A DNA stretch of 64,000 nt, from NCBI RefSeq assembly GCF_025211055.1, contig NZ_JAOARO010000035.1, positions 62,001-126,000 on the forward strand. Reading direction: 5' to 3'. The translations under genes were made by a program, and so were the position numbers. Below, one piece after another: positions 1-8,900 of the stretch (positions are counted from its first letter, which is position 1; each line of letters opens with the position of its first letter). A model generated the notes under the pieces. It was not told the DNA's origin. It was given only the letters and a program-made list of their open reading frames with translations, and made no database searches. Source of the DNA: Vallitalea sp. (GTDB taxonomy: Bacteria; Bacillota; Clostridia; Lachnospirales; Vallitaleaceae).

Positions 1-1
1 G

Positions 2-223
2 TTTATTATGAATCATACGCCTGCTACTCATAGGGGAAGGATGAGTTCAGTTTTACCTATTATCATGGGAGCAGGTTTTAGTGTAGGACCATTAGTAATG
101 GGACATGTTCTTGAAGCAACAAGTTTTTCTACTGCATGGAAAATATGTGCTTTGATTGTAGGTGTATCCACATTGTGGATGATAAGAATCAACAAAAATG
201 AGATTAAAAGTAGAGAAGATTAA
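2..223 (+). CDS. MFS transporter, C-terminal end (partial)
   Basis: The reading frame is already open at the left edge of the window, so this is the 3' end of a longer gene. The visible part has an Arg-rich cytoplasmic loop, then a glycine-rich hydrophobic helix (IMGAGFSVGPLVMG) and a final membrane helix, followed by a short basic/polar tail ending in SRED. This is the pattern of the last two helices of a 12-helix major facilitator permease. The substrate cannot be told from this piece. A hairpin terminator follows the stop. Confidence 0.6.
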   Translation, partial: FIMNHTPATHRGRMSSVLPIIMGAGFSVGPLVMGHVLEATSFSTAWKICALIVGVSTLWMIRINKNEIKSRED

Positions 224-272
224 GAAGAATCTGTTGTTACTAATTGATTATAGTTAAATAGATATATAAATA

Positions 273-313
273 GAAAATGCAAAGGGTAATTAAATATATT
301 CTTTGCATTTTTT
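273..313 (+). terminator. Rho-independent terminator after the MFS gene
   Basis: The arms aaatgcaaag and ctttgcattt flank a loop of about 16 nt, and the right arm runs into a T stretch. It closes the MFS gene before the bioY promoter. Confidence 0.75.
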
Positions 314-321
314 GATTTAGA

Positions 322-375
322 ATTGTTAACCTTTATTCTATAATAGTTGACAATGTGGATTAACAAATGTATAAT
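322..375 (+). promoter_or_regulatory. bioY promoter with BirA operator
   Basis: ATTGTTAAC (322-330), 15 bases, then GTTGACAAT (346-354) form a dyad with one mismatch. From memory this fits the Firmicutes BirA biotin operator (ATTGTTAAC-N14/15-GTTAACAAT). The right half contains the -35 box TTGACA (347-352), which is followed after 17 bases by a perfect -10 TATAAT (370-375). Biotinoyl-AMP-loaded BirA bound here would block the promoter, so bioY should be on when biotin is scarce. Confidence 0.8.
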
Positions 376-407
376 ACAATTAATTAAATTAATGAGGAGA
401 TAAAATT

Positions 408-965
408 ATGAAATTACAACTTAGAGAAATGATTATGATTGGTATTTTTGCAGCGTTAATGGTAGTTGGAGCTAAGTTAAGTATACCTACACCTTTTGGT
501 GTGCCTTTAACATTTCAACTATTTTTTAGTATTTATGCAGGCCTATTATTAGGGGCAAAAGCAGGGTTTTTATCTCAATTAATATACATACTCTTAGGTC
601 TTGTAGGACTTCCAGTATTTACTATGGGAGGGGGTATAGCTTATATTTTTAATCCTACTTTTGGATATATTATAGGATTTGCTGTTGCTCCATTGATTGT
701 AGGTATCTTATTAAACAATAAAAAGGATATTAATTTTGTTAAAGTTTTAGGTATATCTATAGTTGGATTTGCTGCCATTTATATCATTGGTAATGTGTAT
801 CTTTATTTTATAAAAGATTTATATCTTAATAAACCAACTTCTCTAGTAGGTATATTTAAATCAATGATACCTTTTATGATAAAGGATTTTATACTAGTTA
901 TTATAGCTGCTTATTCTTCAACTATAATAATTCCTGTTCTAAGAAAATCTGGAGTTATGAATTAA
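408..965 (+). CDS. bioY: Biotin ECF transporter S component BioY
   Basis: A 185-residue, very hydrophobic protein with about six membrane helices and the BioY-type N-terminal pattern (GAKLSIPTPFGVPLTFQ followed by LLLGAKAGFLSQ). BioY is the substrate-binding membrane subunit that captures biotin and works with a shared EcfT/EcfA1/EcfA2 module, which is not in this window. The ATG has a good ribosome site (gaggag, 7-8 bases upstream). It appears to be a single-gene unit behind a BirA-type operator, which supports the biotin assignment. Length is normal for the family. Confidence 0.93.
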   Translation: MKLQLREMIMIGIFAALMVVGAKLSIPTPFGVPLTFQLFFSIYAGLLLGAKAGFLSQLIYILLGLVGLPVFTMGGGIAYIFNPTFGYIIGFAVAPLIVGILLNNKKDINFVKVLGISIVGFAAIYIIGNVYLYFIKDLYLNKPTSLVGIFKSMIPFMIKDFILVIIAAYSSTIIIPVLRKSGVMN

Positions 966-1180
966 GCTTTTAGGCCTATTGTATTATATAATATGTTATT
1001 TGATTTTTTCCAGGTATGAAAATTCTAAAAAAAGCGGTATCTAGCTAATTATCTACGTTTAAGGTTGTTTTTGGGATTAAAATATTATTTGGATAATTTA
1101 GTTGGAAAAAATTGAGAAAAAGTTGATATTTTAGGCAATTTGTGCTTTAATATTAGATAGAGAATGTTGGATTTGTATTG
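966..1180 (+). promoter_or_regulatory. CRISPR leader region
   Basis: A 215-base AT-rich non-coding stretch between bioY and the first repeat. The degenerate repeat lies at the other end of the array, so the leader should be here and the array should be transcribed to the right. I could not pick a confident promoter inside it. Confidence 0.55.
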
Positions 1181-2593
1181 GTTGAACCTTAACAAGAGTT
1201 GTATTGAAATTCAAATTTGGACTGCCAATTCTGTAGTAACGGATTTGTTGAACCTTAACAAGAGTTGTATTGAAATACATTTTAACGAGACACCCACAAT
1301 ATACCAAAATAAGTTGAACCTTAACAAGAGTTGTATTGAAATTTTTCTAGTAATAATACTTTGTTTTCTAAATCTTCATGTTGAACCTTAACAAGAGTTG
1401 TATTGAAATTCACATAAGACACAGTAAGATACATAGCCCATGTCTGTTGAACCTTAACAAGAGTTGTATTGAAATATGAGGACAACAAAGAGGTACTTGA
1501 ATTGCTAAATAAGTTGAACCTTAACAAGAGTTGTATTGAAATCAGACCAACACCCTTTATCCTGTCCAACTGTTAGAGTTGACCCTTAACAAGAGTTGTA
1601 TTGAAATTGTGCTGTTGTGGGACGGTCTTTTACTGCTTCTGGTTGAACCTTAACAAGAGTTGTATTGAAATTTTAATGGTTCAATTACAGGTATGAGAGG
1701 TAATATTGTTGAACCTTAACAAGAGTTGTATTGAAATTGCTTAAAGCATATTGGCTTCTAGCGTATTTTACCTGGTTGAACCTTAACAAGAGTTGTATTG
1801 AAATTTTTAAACAACCTATTAATCTAGGTAATGGAAAATTAGTTGAACCTTAACAAGAGTTGTATTGAAATTTAATATATAATAATATAGAGAAAATAGG
1901 TGACAAGTTGAACCTTAACAAGAGATGTATTGAAATATGAATACCTACACATCAGCAGACTACTTCCTTGGGTTGAACCTTAACAAGAGTTGTATTGAAA
2001 TAAGGCTGCTTGTATTGGATTAGCAAACAAGGAAAGGTTGAACCTTAACAAGAGTTGTATTGAAATAGTAAATGAATTACTAGATGTTATGGGCAACGTA
2101 GCGTTGAACCTTAACAAGAGTTGTATTGAAATGAAAATGGTATTGAAATAGTAGAGGATAGGGGTTCTAGTTGAACCTTAACAAGAGTTGTATTGAAATT
2201 CAAGATATATTTTCCATTTATTTCTCCAGCGTAAGTTGAACCTTAACAAGAGTTGTATTGAAATTGAAGTAATCCACATAGCCTTTCTTATGGCGATGTG
2301 TTGAACCTTAACAAGAGTTGTATTGAAATCTTAATGGGGTTAAGTTTAAGACCTTTGTTTGAGGAGTTGAACCTTAACAAGAGTTGTATTGAAATAGATA
2401 AAGTTACTAATAGATATTTTATCAAAGGTGGGTTGAACCTTAACAAGAGTTGTATTGAAATAATAGTTTAATGTCTGCTTTTTCTAGGTCCTGTATTCGT
2501 TGAACCTTAACAAGAGTTGTATTGAAATATAAAATATCAGAATTTTTTGGAGTAACTGTAGATTAGTTGAACCTTAACAAGAGTTATTGGAAT
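1181..2593 (+). CRISPR. CRISPR array, 22 repeats and 21 spacers, no cas genes in window
   Basis: A 30-base repeat begins GTTGAACCTTAACAAGAG and ends TTGTATTGAAAT. Repeat starts are 1181, 1247, 1313, 1380, 1446, 1513, 1578, 1642, 1708, 1775, 1842, 1907, 1972, 2037, 2103, 2170, 2235, 2300, 2366, 2432, 2499 and 2566. Spacers are 34-37 bases and all look different. Variants: the repeat at 1578 has one A to C change, the one at 1907 one T to A change, and the last (2566-2593) is 28 bases long with a lost GT and a changed end, as expected at the leader-distal end. The repeat resembles clostridial type I-B repeats (from memory). No cas gene is present between 1 and 64,000, so the array either works with Cas proteins encoded elsewhere or is an orphan. 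Confidence 0.97.
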
Positions 2594-2608
2594 CTAAGTA
2601 TAATATAT

Positions 2609-2652
2609 AAAAAAGTTTCATGTTATCTTTATTGAAAATATGAAACTTTTTT
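2609..2652 (+). terminator. Terminator after the CRISPR array
   Basis: A perfect 13-bp stem (aaaaaagtttcat / atgaaactttttt) with an 18-nt loop and A/T runs on both sides, so it can act in either direction. It separates the array transcript from the Wadjet operon. Confidence 0.8.
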
Positions 2653-2682
2653 ACTTGCAGATTTATGATGTTACATATAATA

Positions 2683-2691
2683 TGCTATAAT
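2683..2691 (+). promoter_or_regulatory. Extended -10 promoter of the Wadjet operon
   Basis: TGC followed by a perfect TATAAT (2686-2691) is an extended -10 element about 45 bases before the jetD start. The -35 position (around 2663-2668) is weak. This is the only good promoter candidate between the terminator at 2609-2652 and jetD. Confidence 0.5.
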
Positions 2692-2735
2692 AAGAGTGAA
2701 TATTGTTGATATATGAAAGAAAGGTGATTTATTAA

Positions 2736-3737
2736 TTGAAAAAAAGATTAGAAGAGTATTTGGGTAATTATAAAAAAACCTATGTACACCTAGATGATAT
2801 GATAAAAATTTATGAGAATAGTTTAAGTTATAGTGAGTTAGCAAGTATCATAAAAAGCATAGAGGTGAATGGTGGTATAGCGCCAGTAAAAAAATCAGGT
2901 CTTAATAATATGACAATACCTCTTTATTATAAATATAGAATTAACAAACCCTATTTTCACCAAAGCTATTATACTCGTTTATATAAAAAACAATTAGAAA
3001 TAAATCTACAACTAAGTTTAGAAGATTATTTTTCATTAAATGAAAACATATTTAATAAAGATGAGCCTTATATTGATTTAATAAGTGATTATATTAATAA
3101 TAATTCAGATATGAAAGAAGAAAAATTCATTCCTGAATTGTCTTTTGATATGGTTGGAGATGAAAAATGGATACAAGATAAAGGTGGGGAAGCAGTATTA
3201 AAAAGACTGCATTTGTGGGATGGATTATTATTCTATGAACGTATTGAACCTCTATCTTTTGCTATTAATAAAAATAAATGTAATGAAGATATAAACTATC
3301 ATTTAATTATTGAAAATAAGACTCCCTTTTTGCATTTAATTAATTATATAAATGAATCGAAATACTCTACTATTATCTATGGTAAGGGTTGGCAAATTAT
3401 TTCTAATATTAAACTACTTAGCAAGCAGTTTAATATTAAGGGTCAACATATTTACGAATATTTTGGAGATATGGATAACGAGGGGCTTAGTATATTTGAT
3501 AGTCTCACTAAAAAGATTAATGTTAAACCTGCTATTAATTATTATACAGCCATGATGGATTATAGAAGTGTTAAAGGTAAAGAAAACCAAAACATGAATG
3601 AAGATGCAATTGATAATTTTATTAGTTATTTTCCTACTAAGCAGCAAGAAATAATTAAAAAAGTATTAAAAGATAAAGAATATTATCCACAAGAAATTTT
3701 AAGCAAAAATATTCTATTAAAATTATTAAAAGGATGA
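2736..3737 (+). CDS. jetD: Wadjet JetD, Toprim-type nuclease subunit
   Basis: A 333-residue protein whose C-terminal half has the Toprim pattern of JetD (DUF2220/DUF3322 families): a glutamate in IIENKTPF, then the acidic motif GDMDNEG near residues 244-250. In characterised Wadjet systems JetD cuts circular plasmid DNA after the JetABC SMC motor has reeled it in. The N-terminal half fits the arm/winged-helix part of the family. The start is TTG with an AAGGTG site 9 bases upstream, and no better ATG is close. It is the first gene of a tight three-gene operon, with 7 bases to the next gene. In many described loci jetD is last; here it is first. Confidence 0.85.
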   Translation: MKKRLEEYLGNYKKTYVHLDDMIKIYENSLSYSELASIIKSIEVNGGIAPVKKSGLNNMTIPLYYKYRINKPYFHQSYYTRLYKKQLEINLQLSLEDYFSLNENIFNKDEPYIDLISDYINNNSDMKEEKFIPELSFDMVGDEKWIQDKGGEAVLKRLHLWDGLLFYERIEPLSFAINKNKCNEDINYHLIIENKTPFLHLINYINESKYSTIIYGKGWQIISNIKLLSKQFNIKGQHIYEYFGDMDNEGLSIFDSLTKKINVKPAINYYTAMMDYRSVKGKENQNMNEDAIDNFISYFPTKQQEIIKKVLKDKEYYPQEILSKNILLKLLKG

Positions 3738-3744
3738 AAGAATT

Positions 3745-5952
3745 ATGGATTATAGTAATGTGACAAAAGGATATAAGGACAGGATAGAGAGAGTAGCGTT
3801 ATTTGACTGTTTATTCCGTTTAGAGAAAAAACAGAAAAAAGATAACGATGGTAGTTCCATTGATTTTTTTGGCTTAGGATTACTAACTTTGATGTTTTTC
3901 TTTGAAAATATGCTCATAAGGAACAAAAAAACAGGTATTATGGAATTAGCAAATTATCTTCAAGGGGTATCACTTAATAAGATAAAGCTAGATCAAGCAG
4001 GTTTCGTTGAAATAAGTAAAAATATTATTGATGTTTTCCGTCCTTCATCAGGAAAAAGAAATAGGAGAGAATTCTATAATTATGAAACTGGAGTAATGGA
4101 TTATGTTGATTATTCAATATTAAAAGCTGATTCTTGGGATAGTGTTAGAAATATACAATATTATGTTTTAGACGAACAAGGGTTAGAACTTATTTTTGCA
4201 ACTAAAGAGTATTATAGTGAGTTTCAGATATCTATTAGCCAGTTATTATTGAGAAAACAATTAGAAAAAGGTGAATTTTCCAGTGCATTAAGACAGATTG
4301 ACGAAATGCGGATTAATGTAAATACTATAAAAGATAAAATACATAATATAAAACATGATATTCAAAGAAACATAATCTCTGATGATACTTATGAAAGATA
4401 TAAAGAGCTAATAGATGATATTAATAGGAGACTTGCAAGAGAACACGAAGAATTTGAGGAACTAATGGAATTTATTAGAGATACTAAAATAAGGTTAGAT
4501 GATAATACAGGGCATACTAAAAAAGAAAAAGAAGCTTTAGTTAAAATAGTTAAAATAGATAATGAACTTGGAAATGTCCACTACTTGCATGCAACTTTGC
4601 TAGAAGAAAGCATTGAATTAAAAACAACAGCACTTGAATCTGCTACAGAATCTCTTTATTTCGTAGGATTGACGTCTTTTAATTTTGATCAAGAAATAAC
4701 TAGAAAATATATGAATACTCCGTTACCTTTTGAAAGTGGTAAGATATTGGCTAGTCCTTTTTTAAAACTAAAAAATTATTCAACTTGGTCATTATTAACA
4801 ATATTTGAAAAACAAAAGATAAGAAGAGAAGAAGAACAGTTAAAAAATGAAGGTTATATAGATGTTGATAATGAAAAAGAACTTAATGAAATTTTAGAAC
4901 GACAACAAAGATTATACTCATATATAATTGAAGAATTATTAGTATTAATGAAAGATAAAAAGACCATCACAATAAAAGAAATAATTGAAACACACAAACA
5001 TTCATTGTTTAGTACTAGAGAGTTTTATGATTTCTTCATTATATTACATCAATTATCACCTATAAATATATTAGATATAGCTAATAGTAGGGAGCATGTT
5101 TTTGCATTAGCTTTTAAAAAGTTGATAGATATTTGTGATATTATAACAGCTACTGAATTAACAGATGAAATAACTTATGATGGTAATTATTGTCTAAGAA
5201 ATATGCTAATAGAACTAGGGGGAATGAAGATGATTAATCAGGACTTGGTAATTGAAGCATTTAAAATATTTTCCAAATTAAATGCTAATGGAGAAGTATT
5301 AAAAACAGAATGTAATGAATTTTTTACAGATGAAACTGTAAGAAGTTTAGTAATGGAATTCGCTATAGAGGTAGACTGTACCATAATTACTGCTGCTGAC
5401 TATATATATTTAGTACCTCTAACCAAAAATTCCATTTATCATATAACCAATAGTGATATAAAGAGAATATATTTCCCTGGTAGATCACTTAATATGGACA
5501 TTTATCTTATGTATGTTGCTATTATTATTTTTATAGGAGAATTCTATGATAGTTATCAATCATCTGATTCAACTAGAGATTTTATTACTATAAATGATTG
5601 GCTTGATAGTATTAATAAACGTATGGAAAGCCTGAATCAAGTTGACAAGGAAACTCTTGATAATTTGGAACAAGAATATGAATATAATTGGACTGGAATA
5701 TTAAAAAAATGGGAAGCTATGGATAATATCAAAGAAGGAGTTCAAAAGCAGACTGCTAAAACAGTAAGCCGTATGGGATTTATGACAATTGTTAAAAAGT
5801 TTATGTTAGATCAAAATTTAGTAAATGAGATAGGTCCAGATGAATTGGAATTAACAGAAAAAACTAAAGCTATTGTGGCAAGATATTTTATGGAATACGA
5901 ATATAACAGGGGTATATTAGATGTTATATATCAATTGGAGAATAAGGAGTGA
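3745..5952 (+). CDS. Wadjet JetA-JetB-like fused subunit
   Basis: A 735-residue protein between jetD and jetC. The N-terminal part (about 1-110) looks like a JetA/MukF-type winged-helix dimerisation region. Residues about 180-270 are charged and helical (coiled coil). The part from about residue 500, starting EAFKIFSKLNANGEVL and containing an FPGRS / YLMYVAIIIFIGEFYD block, resembles DUF6063, the JetB (MukE-like kleisin-associated) subunit of type II Wadjet as I remember it. Wadjet normally has separate jetA and jetB genes; none is left over here, so I infer one gene doing both jobs. The ATG start is 7 bases after jetD and the stop is 6 bases before jetC. JetA/JetB assignments are from memory and should be checked by profile search. 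Confidence 0.7.
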   Translation: MDYSNVTKGYKDRIERVALFDCLFRLEKKQKKDNDGSSIDFFGLGLLTLMFFFENMLIRNKKTGIMELANYLQGVSLNKIKLDQAGFVEISKNIIDVFRPSSGKRNRREFYNYETGVMDYVDYSILKADSWDSVRNIQYYVLDEQGLELIFATKEYYSEFQISISQLLLRKQLEKGEFSSALRQIDEMRINVNTIKDKIHNIKHDIQRNIISDDTYERYKELIDDINRRLAREHEEFEELMEFIRDTKIRLDDNTGHTKKEKEALVKIVKIDNELGNVHYLHATLLEESIELKTTALESATESLYFVGLTSFNFDQEITRKYMNTPLPFESGKILASPFLKLKNYSTWSLLTIFEKQKIRREEEQLKNEGYIDVDNEKELNEILERQQRLYSYIIEELLVLMKDKKTITIKEIIETHKHSLFSTREFYDFFIILHQLSPINILDIANSREHVFALAFKKLIDICDIITATELTDEITYDGNYCLRNMLIELGGMKMINQDLVIEAFKIFSKLNANGEVLKTECNEFFTDETVRSLVMEFAIEVDCTIITAADYIYLVPLTKNSIYHITNSDIKRIYFPGRSLNMDIYLMYVAIIIFIGEFYDSYQSSDSTRDFITINDWLDSINKRMESLNQVDKETLDNLEQEYEYNWTGILKKWEAMDNIKEGVQKQTAKTVSRMGFMTIVKKFMLDQNLVNEIGPDELELTEKTKAIVARYFMEYEYNRGILDVIYQLENKE

Positions 5953-5958
5953 TAGAAT

Positions 5959-8900
5959 ATGCCAACAATTTCAAAAATAAGATTTACAAATGTAATATAT
6001 GAAAATGGAGCAAAAAGATATAATGATATGCTTTTTGAGTTTGATGGACAAAACGGAGCTCTATTATTAGAAAATGGTGGTGGAAAAACAGTTTTTATCC
6101 AAACAGCTATACAGGCTATCATTCCTCATATTGATATGGCTAATAGAAAAATAAAAGATACTTTATCTTTAGAAGGTGGACCTGCTCATATTGCCATTGA
6201 ATGGATATTAAATGAATCACCTAGAAGGTATGCTCTTACAGCTACTAGTTTATTTATTGAAAAAAACACTTTATGTTCTCTAAAATATGCTTATGAATAT
6301 GGGATGAAAGATGAACATGAAATCGAAAGTATACCTTTTTCTATAGAACAACAAAATGGGAAAAAACGTCCTTCAAGTAAAGGTGAAATATCCGAATATT
6401 ATCATCGCATGAATAATAGATATATTCAAGCAAAAGTGTTTAATAGTATTTCTGATTACGGTAATTATATAGAAGAACATTTTAAGATTGTTCCATCAGA
6501 ATGGCGTAATATTGCTTTAATTAATAGTAGTGAAGGTGATGTGGACAAATTTTTTAATGAATGTAAGACAACTACCTCTTTATTAAATAATCTTCTTATA
6601 CCAGTTATTGAAAAAGCTATTGAAGGGGATCAAGCAAAGGGATTTGTTGATACTTTTGAAAAGCAAAGAGAGCATTTTAAGAAAAACAAATATTTACAAG
6701 AAAAGATAGTTCAGAGTAAAAATGTAAAAGAAGAAGTTGATAATTTTGTTATAAAGTACAAGGAATATGATGATTGTCTTAAGGAATACGATGAGAAAAA
6801 GAAAAAGGCAAAAACATTAAATAAATATTTACAAGAATTAATTGTTGAAAATGAAGAAAATCAAAGGAAAAATGTAGAGAGAAAAGAAAAATTAATAATT
6901 AAAAAAGATAAATATAGACAAAAAGACCTGTCATATAAAATAATAGTTATTGATGAACAATTAAAAAAAGAAACTAATAAGCTTGATATTGAAGAAAAAC
7001 AATTATGTAAATATTATGAGGAACTAAATAAATTCCAATCAAGAAAACAAAATATTGAATGGACAAAGATACAAGAAAAAATAAAGGTTAATACTGAAAA
7101 TATCGACCTTTATAGACAGAAATTACAAGAATATGAAGAAGATATATCAATTAGTGAATTAAAAGAGCAGCTTGAATTAAACAACAGTAATCTAAAGGGA
7201 TATTTTGAAAATGAATTGCAAATGATAGAAAAAGATAAGCAACAATATGATATACAACACGAACGATATGAAACCCAATATACCGAGACGGAGGCTAAAT
7301 TAAATGAAATTAAAAATAAGGAAGATAAGATAAAAGAAGACATTCATAGATTAGAAGCTCAAAATGAGATGTTAGATATAAGTATGGAGCAAATCGCTAA
7401 TGGGATGCTTATACAATTAGATAAAGAAAATGTTACAGAAAATATTAGAGAGTGGAAGAATAGACTCACCTCGCTAGAGGAGAAGAAATTAAAGCTTATA
7501 GGTAATAAGACAGAATTAAATAATAAAATAGATGAACAAAGGCAGTTGAAGATAAAAATAGGAGAAGTATATTATTCTACTAAGTTAGAATTAGAGGAAA
7601 AGAAAAGAGAGTTAAAACAACAAAAACTTGCTGAGGAAAAACTATATCAAGAGTTAATAGAACAAGGACAATATATAAATACACATTCAGGTATATATAC
7701 GAAAGAAGAAAGTATATTACAAAGATTAATTGAGAGACAAAAATTTCTTAATGAAATTAAGGAAAAATCATTGTTAAAGGAACGCCTTAGTAAGAGATTA
7801 CAAGATTTGTATGAAAATATGGATATTTTTTGTGCAGAACCTGTTATGGAAAGAATAGTTAATAGCCTTAAGAACAAAGTTGGTTTTATCAGTCTTGGAA
7901 GTAATTATTTGCAATCACTTATTAATGAAGATAATTTGTCAAAAGATATCTTGTTTAATAAATTTCCATATTGGGCAATTACTATTATAACTACTGCTAA
8001 AGATAAAAAAGAAGTTGAGAAAAAGATAGATTCTTATAGAAAAGAATTAATGTATCCTATTTTTATTATGACCTTAGATGATATGAAAAAGTATTTAGTT
8101 AATGAAGATAGTTATTATATATTAGGTGAAAATAAACCTATACTTCCAAGTATATGGCTAGATAATCTATCGAATAAGGAATTTGGAAAGTGGAAGTTGA
8201 ATAATGAACAATTGGCAAAAGAAACAGAGAATATAAGAAAAAAAGACGAACAAGAGTATATTAATTGTACTGGTGTACTTAATAATGCAAAAGATTTTTT
8301 TATACAATATCCTTATGTAGAGATTAGTGATTTAGAAAAAGCTATTAGTGAGCTCGAACAGAAATTAATTAATCTAAAAGAAAACAAAAGTAATATTGAT
8401 ATTAATATTACTAACGCAAATAAAGAGATCAATAGTATTAACAATGAGCAAGAAGAATGCAGACAAGAAATTCAATTATTGGAAGAGTGTGTAACAAAAG
8501 CTATAGAGTATAATAATAAAAGCATTGAAAAAACTACAAAATTAAAAAGTCTAGGATCAAAAATGAAATTAATAGAGACTTATAGTAATGATAATAAACT
8601 ATTAAAAATAGAATTAGATAGAGTTAGGGATATTATAGCTGACCTTTTAGATAATATAGCAAAATTAACTCGAAAAAAAGATGTTATATTTGATAATGAA
8701 ATATACAAAGATGTCAAAATGTGTGAAACAATATTTAATAATACTTCAAGAGAAGTATTATCTGAAATAAGAAAATCACTTAAAGATAAATTAAGGGGAA
8801 TAAATGCTAGTAGAAGTAATATTGAAGATGACCTTATACGAGCAGAAAAAAGCTTAGAAGAAAATACAAGAAATGCTGATTATAAAATACAAGAAGCAGA

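Noticed and set aside
1164..1569. Open reading frames inside the CRISPR array on both strands
   Set aside because: They translate the repeats themselves (recurring LNLNKSCIEI-like and NFNTTLVKVQ-like units) and have no ribosome sites.
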